Of a stretch of DNA of 64,000 nt, positions 26,856 through 34,503 are shown in pieces. Position 1 is the stretch's first letter; every line of letters starts with the position of its first letter. The translations under genes and the position numbers were made by a program. Source of the DNA: Micromonospora sp. ATCC 39149 (GTDB lineage Bacteria; Actinomycetota; Actinomycetes; Mycobacteriales; Micromonosporaceae); contig NZ_GG657738.1 of NCBI RefSeq assembly GCF_000158815.1, positions 3,262,080 through 3,326,079 on the forward strand, in the 5' to 3' direction. Under the pieces are notes generated by a model. The model ran no database searches. It was not told the DNA's origin and saw only the letters and a list, made by a program, of their open reading frames with translations.

Positions 26856-27251
26856 TCAGGCGGGATACCACGTTTCCGCACCTGAGCCGCAACTCGTGTT
26901 GGCGGGCCTTTCGTTCTCGGGCGGCGACATCTGTGCCGGGTGTGGCCACAACACGTCGATGATGGTCTCGATGCTGACGCTGAGGGTCGACTCGATGTCA
27001 TCGAAGTCGAACGGGCTTTCCATGAGCGCGAGGTGGTCGAGCAGGGAGTCGAACGAGCCGGCCAGGTGCTGCAGTGGTGGCCGATGCTCGCGGCGTTCGG
27101 CAGCCTGGGTCTGCAGCGAGACCGCGTACGCGACAGCGGCCGGCCACACCTGGTCGAGGAACAGCCCAGGAGGAGGTTCGCCGTCGCTCCACCCCGCGTC
27201 GCGCCAGTTCTCGGTCTCGGCCGCATGGGCACGCTGGCGCAGGTCGGGCAT
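26856..27251 (-). CDS. Hypothetical protein, last of the protease cluster strand
   Basis: The 131-residue acidic protein starts MPDLRQRAHAAETENWRDAG and contains HLAGSFDSLLDHLALMESPF and IESTLSVSIETIIDVLWPHP. It has helical character, no signal peptide and no recognised domain. It follows the same-strand gene ending at 27359 after a 107-base gap, so it may belong to the C39-like protease operon or be a separate unit. Confidence 0.6.
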   Translation of the reverse strand: MPDLRQRAHAAETENWRDAGWSDGEPPPGLFLDQVWPAAVAYAVSLQTQAAERREHRPPLQHLAGSFDSLLDHLALMESPFDFDDIESTLSVSIETIIDVLWPHPAQMSPPENERPANTSCGSGAETWYPA

Positions 27252-27358
27252 TGTTCATCCAGTGCTGCGACGAGGGCTCCGAGTCGGGCGCCGGGCCCGA
27301 ATCTGGCCAATGGAGCGGGCCGGTCACCGGGTGGCAGCCATACCCAGAGCTGTTCCGG

Positions 27359-27807
27359 CTACGACCAGTAGTCCGCAGGCAGTAGGAACGTGCCGGCCTG
27401 CCTCCACAGTTTTGTCAGCCGGTCGTCGAACCCGGTTGGCGCCGTACACCCCAGCAGCGCCACTGGTCCGGCCCAGCCAGCCGGCATCGCGAGGTCGGTC
27501 GCGGCCAACTGGTCGATCTGGTAAGTCAGGTAGGCGGTGACGTGCCCGGCAGTGACGTGCACGTCACCATCGAACGCGAAGACCGGGCACAGCGGTAGCT
27601 CATCGTCGCCAGCGGCGGGGAGTAGGTGTGCGCTCGGGTAGGCGTCCCCCCACACGGCGCACTGTGCCTGGTTGGCGGCCTTCGCCACCGCGCGTGCACG
27701 TCCGGCGGCAGCATGCGGTTCAGTTCCGCGATCAACTCGTGGGCGGGACGGTCACCGCTGATCTGGGTGTGCGCCTCGAAGCCGGTCGGGGTCAGCGGGG
27801 CGGCCAT
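27359..27807 (-). CDS. Hypothetical protein with one apparent frameshift
   Basis: The first frame, from ATG 27807, gives MAAPLTPTGFEAHTQISGDR, then PAHELIAELNRMLPPDVHAR. At about 27690 the sense moves by one base to VAKAANQAQCAVWGDAYPSA, then PVFAFDGDVHVTAGHVTAYL and the end LWRQAGTFLLPADYWS. Both halves look like one protein of about 148 residues. An internal GTG at 27688 could give the second part alone. No family is recognised. It lies 58 bases after the 200-residue gene and probably shares its operon. The indel may be real or a sequence error. Confidence 0.55.
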
Positions 27808-27865
27808 CTCCACCGTCGGCGGCTGGGACACATCGAGCCGCGTGCCGTCGTCCGGGTCCGGGGCA

Positions 27866-28468
27866 TCAGGACTGGGGCGTGTCGTCGAACTCGAGGCGCT
27901 GGCGCGCCGGCTCGGCCAGCCGGTCGAGCAGGTCGTCCTCGCGGTAGACACGGCCGGCCTCCAGGAAGTCGGGGGCGGGCGCGAGCGGGACGAACAGGTT
28001 ACCGTCGCCGTCGAGCTGCCGTAGCCAGAGCGCGACAACGTAGATCCCTGGGATCTTCAGCAGGTGCGGCTCGTAGGTGTCGGTCTGTACCTCCGGTGCC
28101 CCGGCGAGGTCGCGGAGGGTCCAGGCGGTCGACTGCACGTACGGCCCCTCGCTGACCTGCTCGAATCGTTCCGGCTGGCCGTTTGCGTCGGTGGCGACCT
28201 CACTGCTGGCCACGGCGGTCGACTCGGTGGCGACCAGAAAGCGCCAACCGGTGGTCGGGGCCTCGGTGAGCGGCCGGCGGGCGGCGACGGCGTCCAGCCC
28301 CACGTGGTGGACCGGGTGCGGTGCCGACAGCACGGCGGTGTCCGCCGGTGCGGTCATCAGGGCGACCCCGCCCGCCGTTGCGAACTGGGCGGAGCGGGCG
28401 ATCTCCCGCAGCCCAGTCATCGCGGTCGTTTCAGTTTCCGACGGTGGGGTGGCGAACTGGATTCCCAT
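27866..28468 (-). CDS. Hypothetical partner of the C39-like protease
   Basis: The 200-residue protein starts MGIQFATPPSETETTAMTGL and contains VLSAPHPVHHVGLDAVAARR, WRFLVATESTAVASSEVATD and YEPHLLKIPGIYVVALWLRQ. No signal peptide, membrane segment or known domain is visible. It begins two bases after the stop of the C39-like protease gene, so co-translation is likely. By position it could be substrate, partner or protector of the protease; none of these is shown by sequence. Confidence 0.7.
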   Translation of the reverse strand: MGIQFATPPSETETTAMTGLREIARSAQFATAGGVALMTAPADTAVLSAPHPVHHVGLDAVAARRPLTEAPTTGWRFLVATESTAVASSEVATDANGQPERFEQVSEGPYVQSTAWTLRDLAGAPEVQTDTYEPHLLKIPGIYVVALWLRQLDGDGNLFVPLAPAPDFLEAGRVYREDDLLDRLAEPARQRLEFDDTPQS

Positions 28469-28470
28469 GG

Positions 28471-28986
28471 TCAGTCCCGGGTGAAGTAGGTGTGCGTCCA
28501 GGTTCCGGTGCCCTGGTACGCAGTACGGAAAGTGTCGTAGCTAGGAAAGGACGGCCCGTACCACGGGTCCTGGATAGCCAGGTAGATCGTGCCGTAGTCC
28601 AGGTAGCCGCTGATCACGACGAAGTGGGCACCGCCGCCGCTCCAGGCGATGCGCGCGCCCACCGGCCGGCCGGCGTCGATCTCGGAGCGGATCGCGGTCA
28701 TGGTCAGCGCGCCAACCTGCCAGTGGTCGAGGTTGCCGACCCGGTTCAGCGCGCGGTCGAGGTACCAGGGCTGGTTGCATCGCGGGGCCGATCCGTCGGA
28801 GCAGCAGGTCGACTGGCCGAGTTCGGCGTTCGCCAGATAACACTGGTACCAGCCGCTGGTGGGGTTGTAGAAGAGCGAGACGCTGGTGGCGGTCGCGCTC
28901 CAGCACCAGTTGGTCTGCTGCTGGTACTGCATGAGGAAGGCGAGTTGGCGGGTGTCCTGGACCGCTTCCTGGACGGTTGTCGCCAT
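28471..28986 (-). CDS. Papain-like cysteine protease of the C39/AvrRpt2 type
   Basis: The 171-residue protein starts MATTVQEAVQDTRQLAFLMQ (ATG 28986). The catalytic Cys28 is in YQQQTNWCWSATATSV, preceded by the oxyanion Gln; His121 is in WSGGGAHFVVISGYLD; Asp140 is in LAIQDPWYG. This is the papain-like_cys_pep_2/C39-like pattern. Several extra Cys (STCCSDGSAPRC) could form disulfides or bind metal. There is no signal peptide. Its upstream region has a palindrome at 29059, and the hypothetical gene at 28468 follows immediately. It is the second cysteine protease of this strand; the C1A protease lies beyond a small IS630 derivative. Confidence 0.85.
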   Translation of the reverse strand: MATTVQEAVQDTRQLAFLMQYQQQTNWCWSATATSVSLFYNPTSGWYQCYLANAELGQSTCCSDGSAPRCNQPWYLDRALNRVGNLDHWQVGALTMTAIRSEIDAGRPVGARIAWSGGGAHFVVISGYLDYGTIYLAIQDPWYGPSFPSYDTFRTAYQGTGTWTHTYFTRD

Positions 28987-29058
28987 GTTCCCACTCCTTG
29001 CCGATGCGGACTCGATGGTCGTCGCGGGCGGTGTCGGCAACCCACACGATGGGTAATG

Positions 29059-29074
29059 CCTAGATAACTCTAGG
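29059..29074. promoter_or_regulatory. Inverted repeat upstream of the C39-like protease gene
   Basis: CCTAGA-TAAC-TCTAGG is a perfect 6-bp inverted repeat with a 4-base spacer, 73 bases before the start codon. It could be an operator; no -35/-10 pair is certain. Confidence 0.35.
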
Positions 29075-29144
29075 TTACTTCTCGGCTTGTTGTAGCGGGT
29101 CCGGCGAAACCGTGGCCGGCACCGTGCGGGGCGAAGCGATCGCC

Positions 29145-29807
29145 TAGTGTCCCGTAATTGAGATCTTTCACTCGTTGTTGGTGAGGAGTTTGCGGACCTG
29201 GGTGTGGACCCAGCGGACCTTGCCAGGATCTCGCCGGGGGTCGCGGGCCAGACGAATGGTTTCGCGTTGGTGTTCCAGGCGGTGACGTAGTCGTTGATTG
29301 CCCTGGTCAGGCGGGTGACGGAGGTGAAGATGCCGCGTCGGATCGCTTGTCGGGTGATGATGCCGAACCAGATCTCGACCATGTTCAACCACGACGAGCC
29401 GATGGGGGTGAAGTGGAAGACGATCCGGGGATGCTGGGCGAGCCAGGCCTTCACCTCGTCGGTGGTGTGGGTGGACAGGTTGTCCACCACGACGTGTAGC
29501 TCACGGTTGGGATACGCGGTGGAGACCTGCTTCATGAAGGCCAGGAACTCCTGCCCGCGTCGTTTCGGGAAGCAGCGGGCGGTGACCTGCCCGGTGGCGG
29601 CGTCCAGGACCGCGACCTCCTCCGCACTGTGGCCCTCATCGCGCCACAACACCATCCGCGCCTGCCCCGCCACCACCGCGTCGACCCGCCGGTCACCGAC
29701 CAGGCTGGACAGTTCGGCCCGCAGCTGCCGCGTCAACGCCACGCCCTGAAGTGAACCACTACGAAGTAACACCAAGCCACGTAAAAGATCTCAATTAAGC
29801 GACACTA
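29145..29807 (-). mobile_element. Internally deleted IS630-family element
   Basis: A 24-bp terminal repeat at 29145-29168 is matched inversely at 29784-29807 with two mismatches (TAGTGTCCCGTAATTGAG against TAGTGTCGCTTAATTGAG). Both ends carry the TA expected for IS630 targets. At 663 bp it is about half the usual length. Confidence 0.85.
29168..29775 (-). pseudogene. IS630-family transposase with internal deletion
   Basis: A short N-terminal part (ALTRQLRAELSSLVGDRRVD) is followed by QARMVLWRDEGHSAEEVAVL, CFPKRRGQEFLAFMKQVSTA, then HVVVDNLSTHTTDEVKAWLA (catalytic Asp) and FHFTPIGSSWLNMVEIWFGI (Glu). The last part shifts frame near 29220 and ends VRWVHTQVRKLLTNNE at 29168. It lies inside the 24-bp inverted repeats and is probably inactive. 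Confidence 0.85.
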
Positions 29808-30002
29808 GCGGTGCTATACGGCGAGTAGGCCTAATGCTGGCCAGCTTGCGCCCGGCGGGTCCTGGCACCTACTCGCGGCCCTTCGGTTCTCTCAGATCAC
29901 TCTTGGCAGCCGGACCAACGAGCCCGCATGAAGCCCTTCAGAAGGCACTTCCTCTTTGAGGATCCACGATGCGAGCCGGCCCTTACTGGAGCGCCGAGGC
30001 TA

Positions 30003-30938
30003 CTATTGAGTATAGATGCTGTTGAACCCATCAACCTTCCACATCATCGCGTCGATGCCGCATTCACCATAGGCGATTTTGAAGTAGCCTCGCTCAAGAT
30101 GTGGCTGAACTTCCTCATTCTCGAACCTGGGTATTTGACCCCACCCGGTGTTCCATTGGTTTTTGCACAGCCAGGCTTGTTCGTTGTCGCTGTAGCCGAC
30201 GACGCAGACGCAGTGGCCACCTGCCCGACCGCCCGAGGTGTGGCGGTAGACGCCGCCGGCGTAGTAATGGAAGTCATCGTAGACGGTGAAGCACGTGGTC
30301 AGAGGGGTGGTTGTTAGCCAATCCTTCATTATTACAGGATCACCTGTCCAGGAGTAGCCGCTGATAATGGTGAGCTGGTTCCGCCAGTCATCGCAGAGAT
30401 TGCAGGGCTGATTACCTGGAGTGTAGGGAAAGCACCACTCGGGCACCACACCAGTGTTCTCCGCATAATCAAAGGCCGCATCGGGATACCAACCATGCTG
30501 GCATCCCATTGATCCTCCGCAGTAGAACAGTTGTGCCGGAGAAAGCTGGGGAAGGGCGTTCCCATTAGGATCGCTGTAAGGGATGTCCTCAGCGATCCGA
30601 GCTGCCCCTTCTATCGTCGCCGTGACCCCGAACGCGACGCACGAGCCGCAGCTCTTTTGGTCCCTGACCGGGTCTATGAATGACCGAGCACTGCCATCCA
30701 CGTTTGTCCAGTTCCATTCCCCAGCGGCGGCTGATCGGACTAGGCCCCGATGCTCCTCCGAGCGTCGTTCCCTCTCTTCGAGGGACAAGTCTTGGGGCCC
30801 GGGGACGTAACCTAGACGCTTCCTGCGCTCCTCTTCGGTCAGCCGCGAGATAGATGTCTCCTCGGCAGTCCAGCTCACTGTCGGATCGGCGGCGAGACGG
30901 GCTTGCAGTTGCTCAAAAAACTCATTGTCAGTGGGCAT
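30003..30938 (-). CDS. Papain-family (C1A) cysteine protease
   Basis: The 311-residue protein starts MPTDNEFFEQLQARLAADPT. A charged propeptide-like region (~1-72) is followed by the mature enzyme: oxyanion Gln94 and nucleophile Cys100 in PVRDQKSCGSCVAFGVTATI, then LSPAQLFYCGGSMGCQHGWY (papain-type disulfide loop), His242 in GGRAGGHCVCVVGYSD and Asn260 in AWLCKNQWNTGWG. All catalytic residues are present. No signal peptide is visible, so it may act in the cytoplasm or leave by a non-Sec route. A chagasin-like inhibitor gene ends 29 bases upstream on the same strand. G+C is lower than in its neighbours, suggesting transfer. Confidence 0.93.
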   Translation of the reverse strand: MPTDNEFFEQLQARLAADPTVSWTAEETSISRLTEEERRKRLGYVPGPQDLSLEERERRSEEHRGLVRSAAAGEWNWTNVDGSARSFIDPVRDQKSCGSCVAFGVTATIEGAARIAEDIPYSDPNGNALPQLSPAQLFYCGGSMGCQHGWYPDAAFDYAENTGVVPEWCFPYTPGNQPCNLCDDWRNQLTIISGYSWTGDPVIMKDWLTTTPLTTCFTVYDDFHYYAGGVYRHTSGGRAGGHCVCVVGYSDNEQAWLCKNQWNTGWGQIPRFENEEVQPHLERGYFKIAYGECGIDAMMWKVDGFNSIYTQ

Positions 30939-30967
30939 GATTCCTCACTCTCCATAGGTTCTGGCGT

Positions 30968-31281
30968 TCAACTTACCCGCAGAGTGATCTGCATGGTTTC
31001 GGCAATCTCACCGCTCCAACTGCGTGCGAGTTCGAGCCGAACATGAGCGGCTCCTGAGATTGTTGTGCGAAGGCAGACTTCGCGACTACCTCCGGCACCA
31101 GGTCTTCCCGAAGTGCTCGGAGAGTACTCCGAGCTGACAGTTCCCACTGGGCCGTCGACTACCGCGACAGCCCATTTGAAACCCGTGGTGGCATTCTCTT
31201 TAGGATGACGAGCACGGTTTCGCCGGGGCTGATTTCAAGCTCGGCTTCTGCGGCGTTGTGCTCGATGACATAGTTAGCCAT
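30968..31281 (-). CDS. Chagasin-like (I42) cysteine-protease inhibitor, with one apparent frameshift
   Basis: From ATG 31281 the frame reads MANYVIEHNAAEAELEISPG, then ETVLVILK. At about 31198, loss of one A in an A run moves the sense to ENATTGFKWAVAVVDGPVGT, SSEYSPSTSGRPGAGGSREV and GAAHVRLELARSWSGEIAET, ending at TGA 30968-30970. NATTGFKW, GAGGS and RSWS match the three binding loops of chagasin inhibitors (NPTTGF, GxGG, RPWE), which plug papain-like active sites. As written, translation stops after MPPRVSNGLSR. About 104 residues result if the frame is restored. It lies directly upstream of the C1A protease gene. Confidence 0.72.
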
Positions 31282-31518
31282 TAATGCGCGGCATCGTCGA
31301 TATGACTCTTTCCGTGTGCGCGTTGTACCACTTCCCAGGCTGGAAGCTACCAGGTTTTCGCCTTCGTCGTGCCGAGACGTCAAACTGGGGCGGGCTCTTC
31401 TGCAGTGAGGCTTTTTCGTCGTGATGCGCCTGGTCACGATGGGCGACGAGGATCTGATGTCGACATAAGACGAGGCTCCCGGCAAGACAGCAGTCGACCC
31501 AGGGCCCCGGCAAAGTCC

Positions 31519-31835
31519 TCAGGTGATGCCGAGTAGGGACAGTGGTCGGTTGCTGTCGCGGGCGTGGTGGCGGTTGGCGGCGGCGATGTTGGTGACGCCG
31601 TTCAGGCGTAGGGCGCCGATGGCGGCGTTGCGCAGGGCTGCCATGACCTGGGGTCCGGTGCCGGTGTGGATCTGGGATCGGTCTTCGTCGTAGGTGACGT
31701 CGCGAACCCAGTGGACCTTGTTCTCGATGGACCAGTGACCGCGGATCCAGGTGGCGAGCTGGGCGGGTCTGGCTTGGTGAACGAGCAGGTCGGTGTAGAC
31801 GGTTTCGGTGGTGAAGCATTTTGGTTGGTCGAGGC
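31519..31835 (-). pseudogene. ISAs1-family transposase, C-terminal fragment
   Basis: The minus strand reads VYTDLLVHQARPAQLATWIR, GHWSIENKVHWVRDVTYDED and RNAAIGALRLNGVTNIAAAN, ending SLLGIT and TGA 31519-31521. HWSIENKxHWVRDV is the ISAs1 signature with the catalytic Glu. The N-terminal part is missing. Confidence 0.85.
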
Positions 31836-31867
31836 GGCGGCGTCGGATCTGGCACGACTTGGCTCAT

Positions 31868-32555
31868 TTAGTGCGTGCCGTGGATCGAGTCCAGTGCTGT
31901 CTGTAGTTCAGCGGGTATGGGGTCGGCGGCGGTGATGGTGTGGTCACCGGCTTGGATCTGGATGGTGCGGTAGCGGCGGGCGGTGGTGACGAAGCGCTTG
32001 ATGCTCCAGCCGGTGGTGTTCTCGATCCATCGGGACACGGCCAGGGCGGCGAACACGATGGTCAGGTGCGCTTTGATCGATTCGCGGGTGTGGTGGTAGA
32101 TCGGTCGGGCGGCCAGGTCGGTCTTGGACATCCGGAAGGACTTCTCGACCTGCAGGAGCCGGCTGTAGGCGCCGATCACCTGTCCGGGGTCGGGTCGCCG
32201 GGTTGGTGACGTAGCCCTTGATGCCGGCCAGGGCACGGTTCTTGGTCTCCAGGATTTGGTTGACGCTCTTGGTCGCGCCGGTCAGGCGCACGTACCGGTT
32301 GCGCTTGACCGGCGACGGCGTTCTCGGCCTTGCCGACCTGGGTGTCGATCCCCCGTAGAGTGCGCCGTGCCCGGTCGACGCGGTACTGATAGAAGATCGT
32401 GTGATCCTGGCGTTTGTCGCTCGGCCCGGCCGGTCAGGGCTGGACGAACACGTGCCCGTCGGGGACCTCCGTGTCGGGGTGCGCGTCGCGCCACGCGGTG
32501 ACGACGTAGGGCACGTCGGGGACGCGGACGCCGGCGTTGCGTTCGACGAGGTCAT
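31868..32555 (-). pseudogene. IS1634-family transposase, C-terminal fragment
   Basis: Pieces in three frames give one protein: VPYVVTAWRDAHPDTEVPDG, YQYRVDRARRTLRGIDTQVG, RYVRLTGATKSVNQILETKN, then SRLLQVEKSFRMSKTDLAAR (catalytic Glu in QVEKSFR) and SIKAHLTIVFAALAVSRWIE to the stop at 31868. Several indels are present, and the N-terminal half is absent. Confidence 0.8.
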
Positions 32556-32559
32556 CGCT

Positions 32560-32700
32560 GCCAAAGGCATCACAATGGTCAAGCCCCGCCCATGGACACC
32601 GCAGGCAAACTGCTACACCGAACGCTGGCAGCAGCCTGACGCGGTCTTCAAAAACACCAGCCCAAGGCCACTGAACGAGTGTGGCACGGTGCAGGCGGTC
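32560..32700 (+). pseudogene. Integrase-core transposase fragment and element end
   Basis: AAKGITMVKPRPWTPQANCYTERWQ carries the HxP.ANxxxERW motif with the catalytic Glu of integrase-core transposases. Positions 32636-32692 resemble 4261-4316, the end of the other integrase remnant in this window. Confidence 0.6.
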
Positions 32701-32960
32701 CGGCGCGAGTTCGTGTGGACGACCAGCCGGCGGCAGAGTTTCGCCAACGGCCTGACCCGACCGCTGCTGATCGCGGTCACCGACAACGTCACCAGGCCAA
32801 GGGCGACCAGGAGCCGTCGACGTGACAGCCGCGGGCGGTCGGCGGACCGGTGTACCTACAGCAAAATGTGGATCCACCGTGAAGCACAGCTGGGGCCTGA
32901 CGCTGCAGTCGTCGGAGAAGTCCGCGCTGCAACGCATGCTCAACACCTGCTCGCCCTGAC
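32700..32960 (+). pseudogene. Degenerate copy of the HNH nuclease gene
   Basis: The sequence is clearly related at base level to 58335-58585 (FVWTTSRRQSFANGL against AWTTSRRQSFANDL, then LIAVTDNV and CTYSKMWI), but with indels. It keeps only the C-terminal half of the nuclease; the HNH core DVDIDHVAP is not present. Confidence 0.75.
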
Positions 32961-33036
32961 CGTGCCCGGCGTGGTTGGTCAGGCGGCTGCCGACCGCCGG
33001 AAGCGAGGAAGCGCCGACCCCTTCGGAGCCACAGCA

Positions 33037-33279
33037 GAAATAGGCACGTGTAGTGCTTTATAGGCAGTTGCACTATCTTCGGCATGACCGGAAGTCGGGC
33101 CCCAGCTGCGCTCTGTCTGACCCAGTGCCCGACAGGTGCGCCTGTTGGTGTCACTCGGTGCGCATCGCACATCGGGCAGGACCGGTCTGTCGTTGTGTCT
33201 GCGCCCTGGCGATTCCCGGCCCTCGGGGGTAGTCGGCTGGTAGGTATCGGTAGACCGACCGTAGGGACCTGCCTATTTC
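33037..33279. repeat. 243-bp segment bounded by 13-bp inverted repeats
   Basis: GAAATAGGCACGT (33037-33049) and ACCTGCCTATTTC (33267-33279) match inversely at 12 of 13 positions, and a further ATAGGCA lies just inside the left end. No gene is visible within it. It could be a small non-autonomous element. Confidence 0.35.
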
Positions 33280-33670
33280 TCGGCGAGCAGTTCAGGGTCC
33301 ATGTTCGGTTCTCTGCGTGACCAGTAGGCCACTGCCTCTGCGGTGCCGCTGGGAATCTCTGGGTCCTCGGCGGTCGGCAGCGACGCCTCCGTTGTCTTCC
33401 GCGCCGGCCCGCTCGTTCACCGGCGGCGCGGCATGTGGGACAACGTTGTCGCGGCTCTCGGCTGTCAGGCGCTGGTCGCTGTTCGATCCGGGACCTGGGT
33501 CGCGCTCCGGCTCTGGATTCGGTGCCCGCCGCTCCCCGCCGGGTGTGTATGTCGGAACTGAGTTGACGATGGTGACGGAGATGGGTCGGGCTCAGGTGAC
33601 CGTGATGCCTGGGCATGGTCTTGTCGGCTGCGCCAGCGACGGCGTCGGCTGGCGTTGTTGGCGGTGAGGA
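33280..33670. other. Stretch without a supported gene
   Basis: All frames are arginine- or proline-rich and low in complexity. No family resemblance or transposon end was recognised. Confidence 0.4.
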
Positions 33671-33674
33671 TCCG

Positions 33675-33915
33675 TTCTGGGGTGAGGGCGTTGACGAGAC
33701 CCTGCAGGCCAGCGGGGTCACCCGCCGCGATGTAGCGGAAGCTCTGCGGAGGACGGAAGGGGCCTGCTCGCGTAGGTGATGTAGCGGTAGCGGCTCGTTG
33801 AGGCGGTTGACGGTTGTCAGGTGCAGGAGATGCGCGTTCGGGGCGCAGTCGAGGTAGGCATCGTATTCGTCGCGGTTGAGGCCGAACTGCTGGTGGAAGC
33901 GCCGCCATCGTCGTC
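33675..33915 (-). pseudogene. Remnant of an ASCH/PUA-like small protein
   Basis: The minus strand reads RRFHQQFGLNRDEYDAYLDC, APNAHLLHLTTVNRLNEPLP and LHHLREQAP, then in another frame FRPPQSFRYIAAGDPAGLQG and LVNALTP. This resembles the C-terminal part of ASCH-like RNA-binding domain proteins of actinobacteria, which end with a PxPLxxLR...PPQSFRY pattern. The N-terminal part is unreadable and at least one indel is present. Confidence 0.45.
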
Positions 33916-34075
33916 GGGGGCGCAGATGGTGGTGGCGCCGAGTCGGGCGCTGTCGTACCGATGTGAGTTCGCCGAGAAGTGGCCGTGGCCGCCGGCCTGG
34001 TCGCGCAAGTCTTGCATGGCGACCGTACTTCTCGGCGATGTGGGGGCCTGCTGGCAGACGCTGATTGTAGGCGGG

Positions 34076-34471
34076 CTACAGGTTGTTGATTCGGGCCAGC
34101 AGCTCTGCCTCGGTCAGGTTTTCCAGGACCGCGTCCTGCTTGCGGCCCAGGACTGCCAGCAGCTTTTCCTTCTCCAGTTTCTTGGCTGCCGCTGCCTTCG
34201 CCGCCTGGTCCTCCGCGAGGCGGATAGCGATGACGTGCTTGACGACCTCCAACTTGGTCTCCAAGGTCGCCTTGGCCGGATTGGTCTCGGTGGCCACGAA
34301 CGACTCGGTGTCGATGGCCTTGAGTTCGGCGTTGACCGCCTTGGCCACGTCATCGAGGCTGAAGCCGGACCTGGCGGTCAGCGGAAGCTCCCACAGCTGT
34401 TCCGTGGTCAGCAGTCCCTTGGCCGACGGGTAGCGGAATTTCTCCCGCGTGGCCTTTTCAAAAATGGTCAC
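34076..34471 (-). CDS. Small phage-type conserved protein, partner of the 669-residue gene
   Basis: The 131-residue protein starts VTIFEKATREKFRYPSAKGL at GTG 34471 with GGAGAGAGG upstream. It continues ELPLTARSGFSLDDVAKAVN and ESFVATETNPAKATLETKLE, then a long charged helix (KAAAAKKLEKEKLLAVLGRK) and LTEAELLARINNL. The opening TxFEKATRxKxR and the LWELPLT segment are what I recall from short proteins of large tailed phages, where they sit beside a large protein like the next gene. Function is unknown. It follows that gene after 32 bases in one operon. Confidence 0.75.
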   Translation of the reverse strand: MTIFEKATREKFRYPSAKGLLTTEQLWELPLTARSGFSLDDVAKAVNAELKAIDTESFVATETNPAKATLETKLEVVKHVIAIRLAEDQAAKAAAAKKLEKEKLLAVLGRKQDAVLENLTEAELLARINNL

Positions 34472-34503
34472 GATGGCCTCTCTCCAATTTTCTGGGTAGG
34501 AAA

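Noticed and set aside
33063-33721. Coding region on either strand
   Set aside because: Frames are long only because of G+C bias; no recognisable protein segments except the ASCH-like relic at its right edge.
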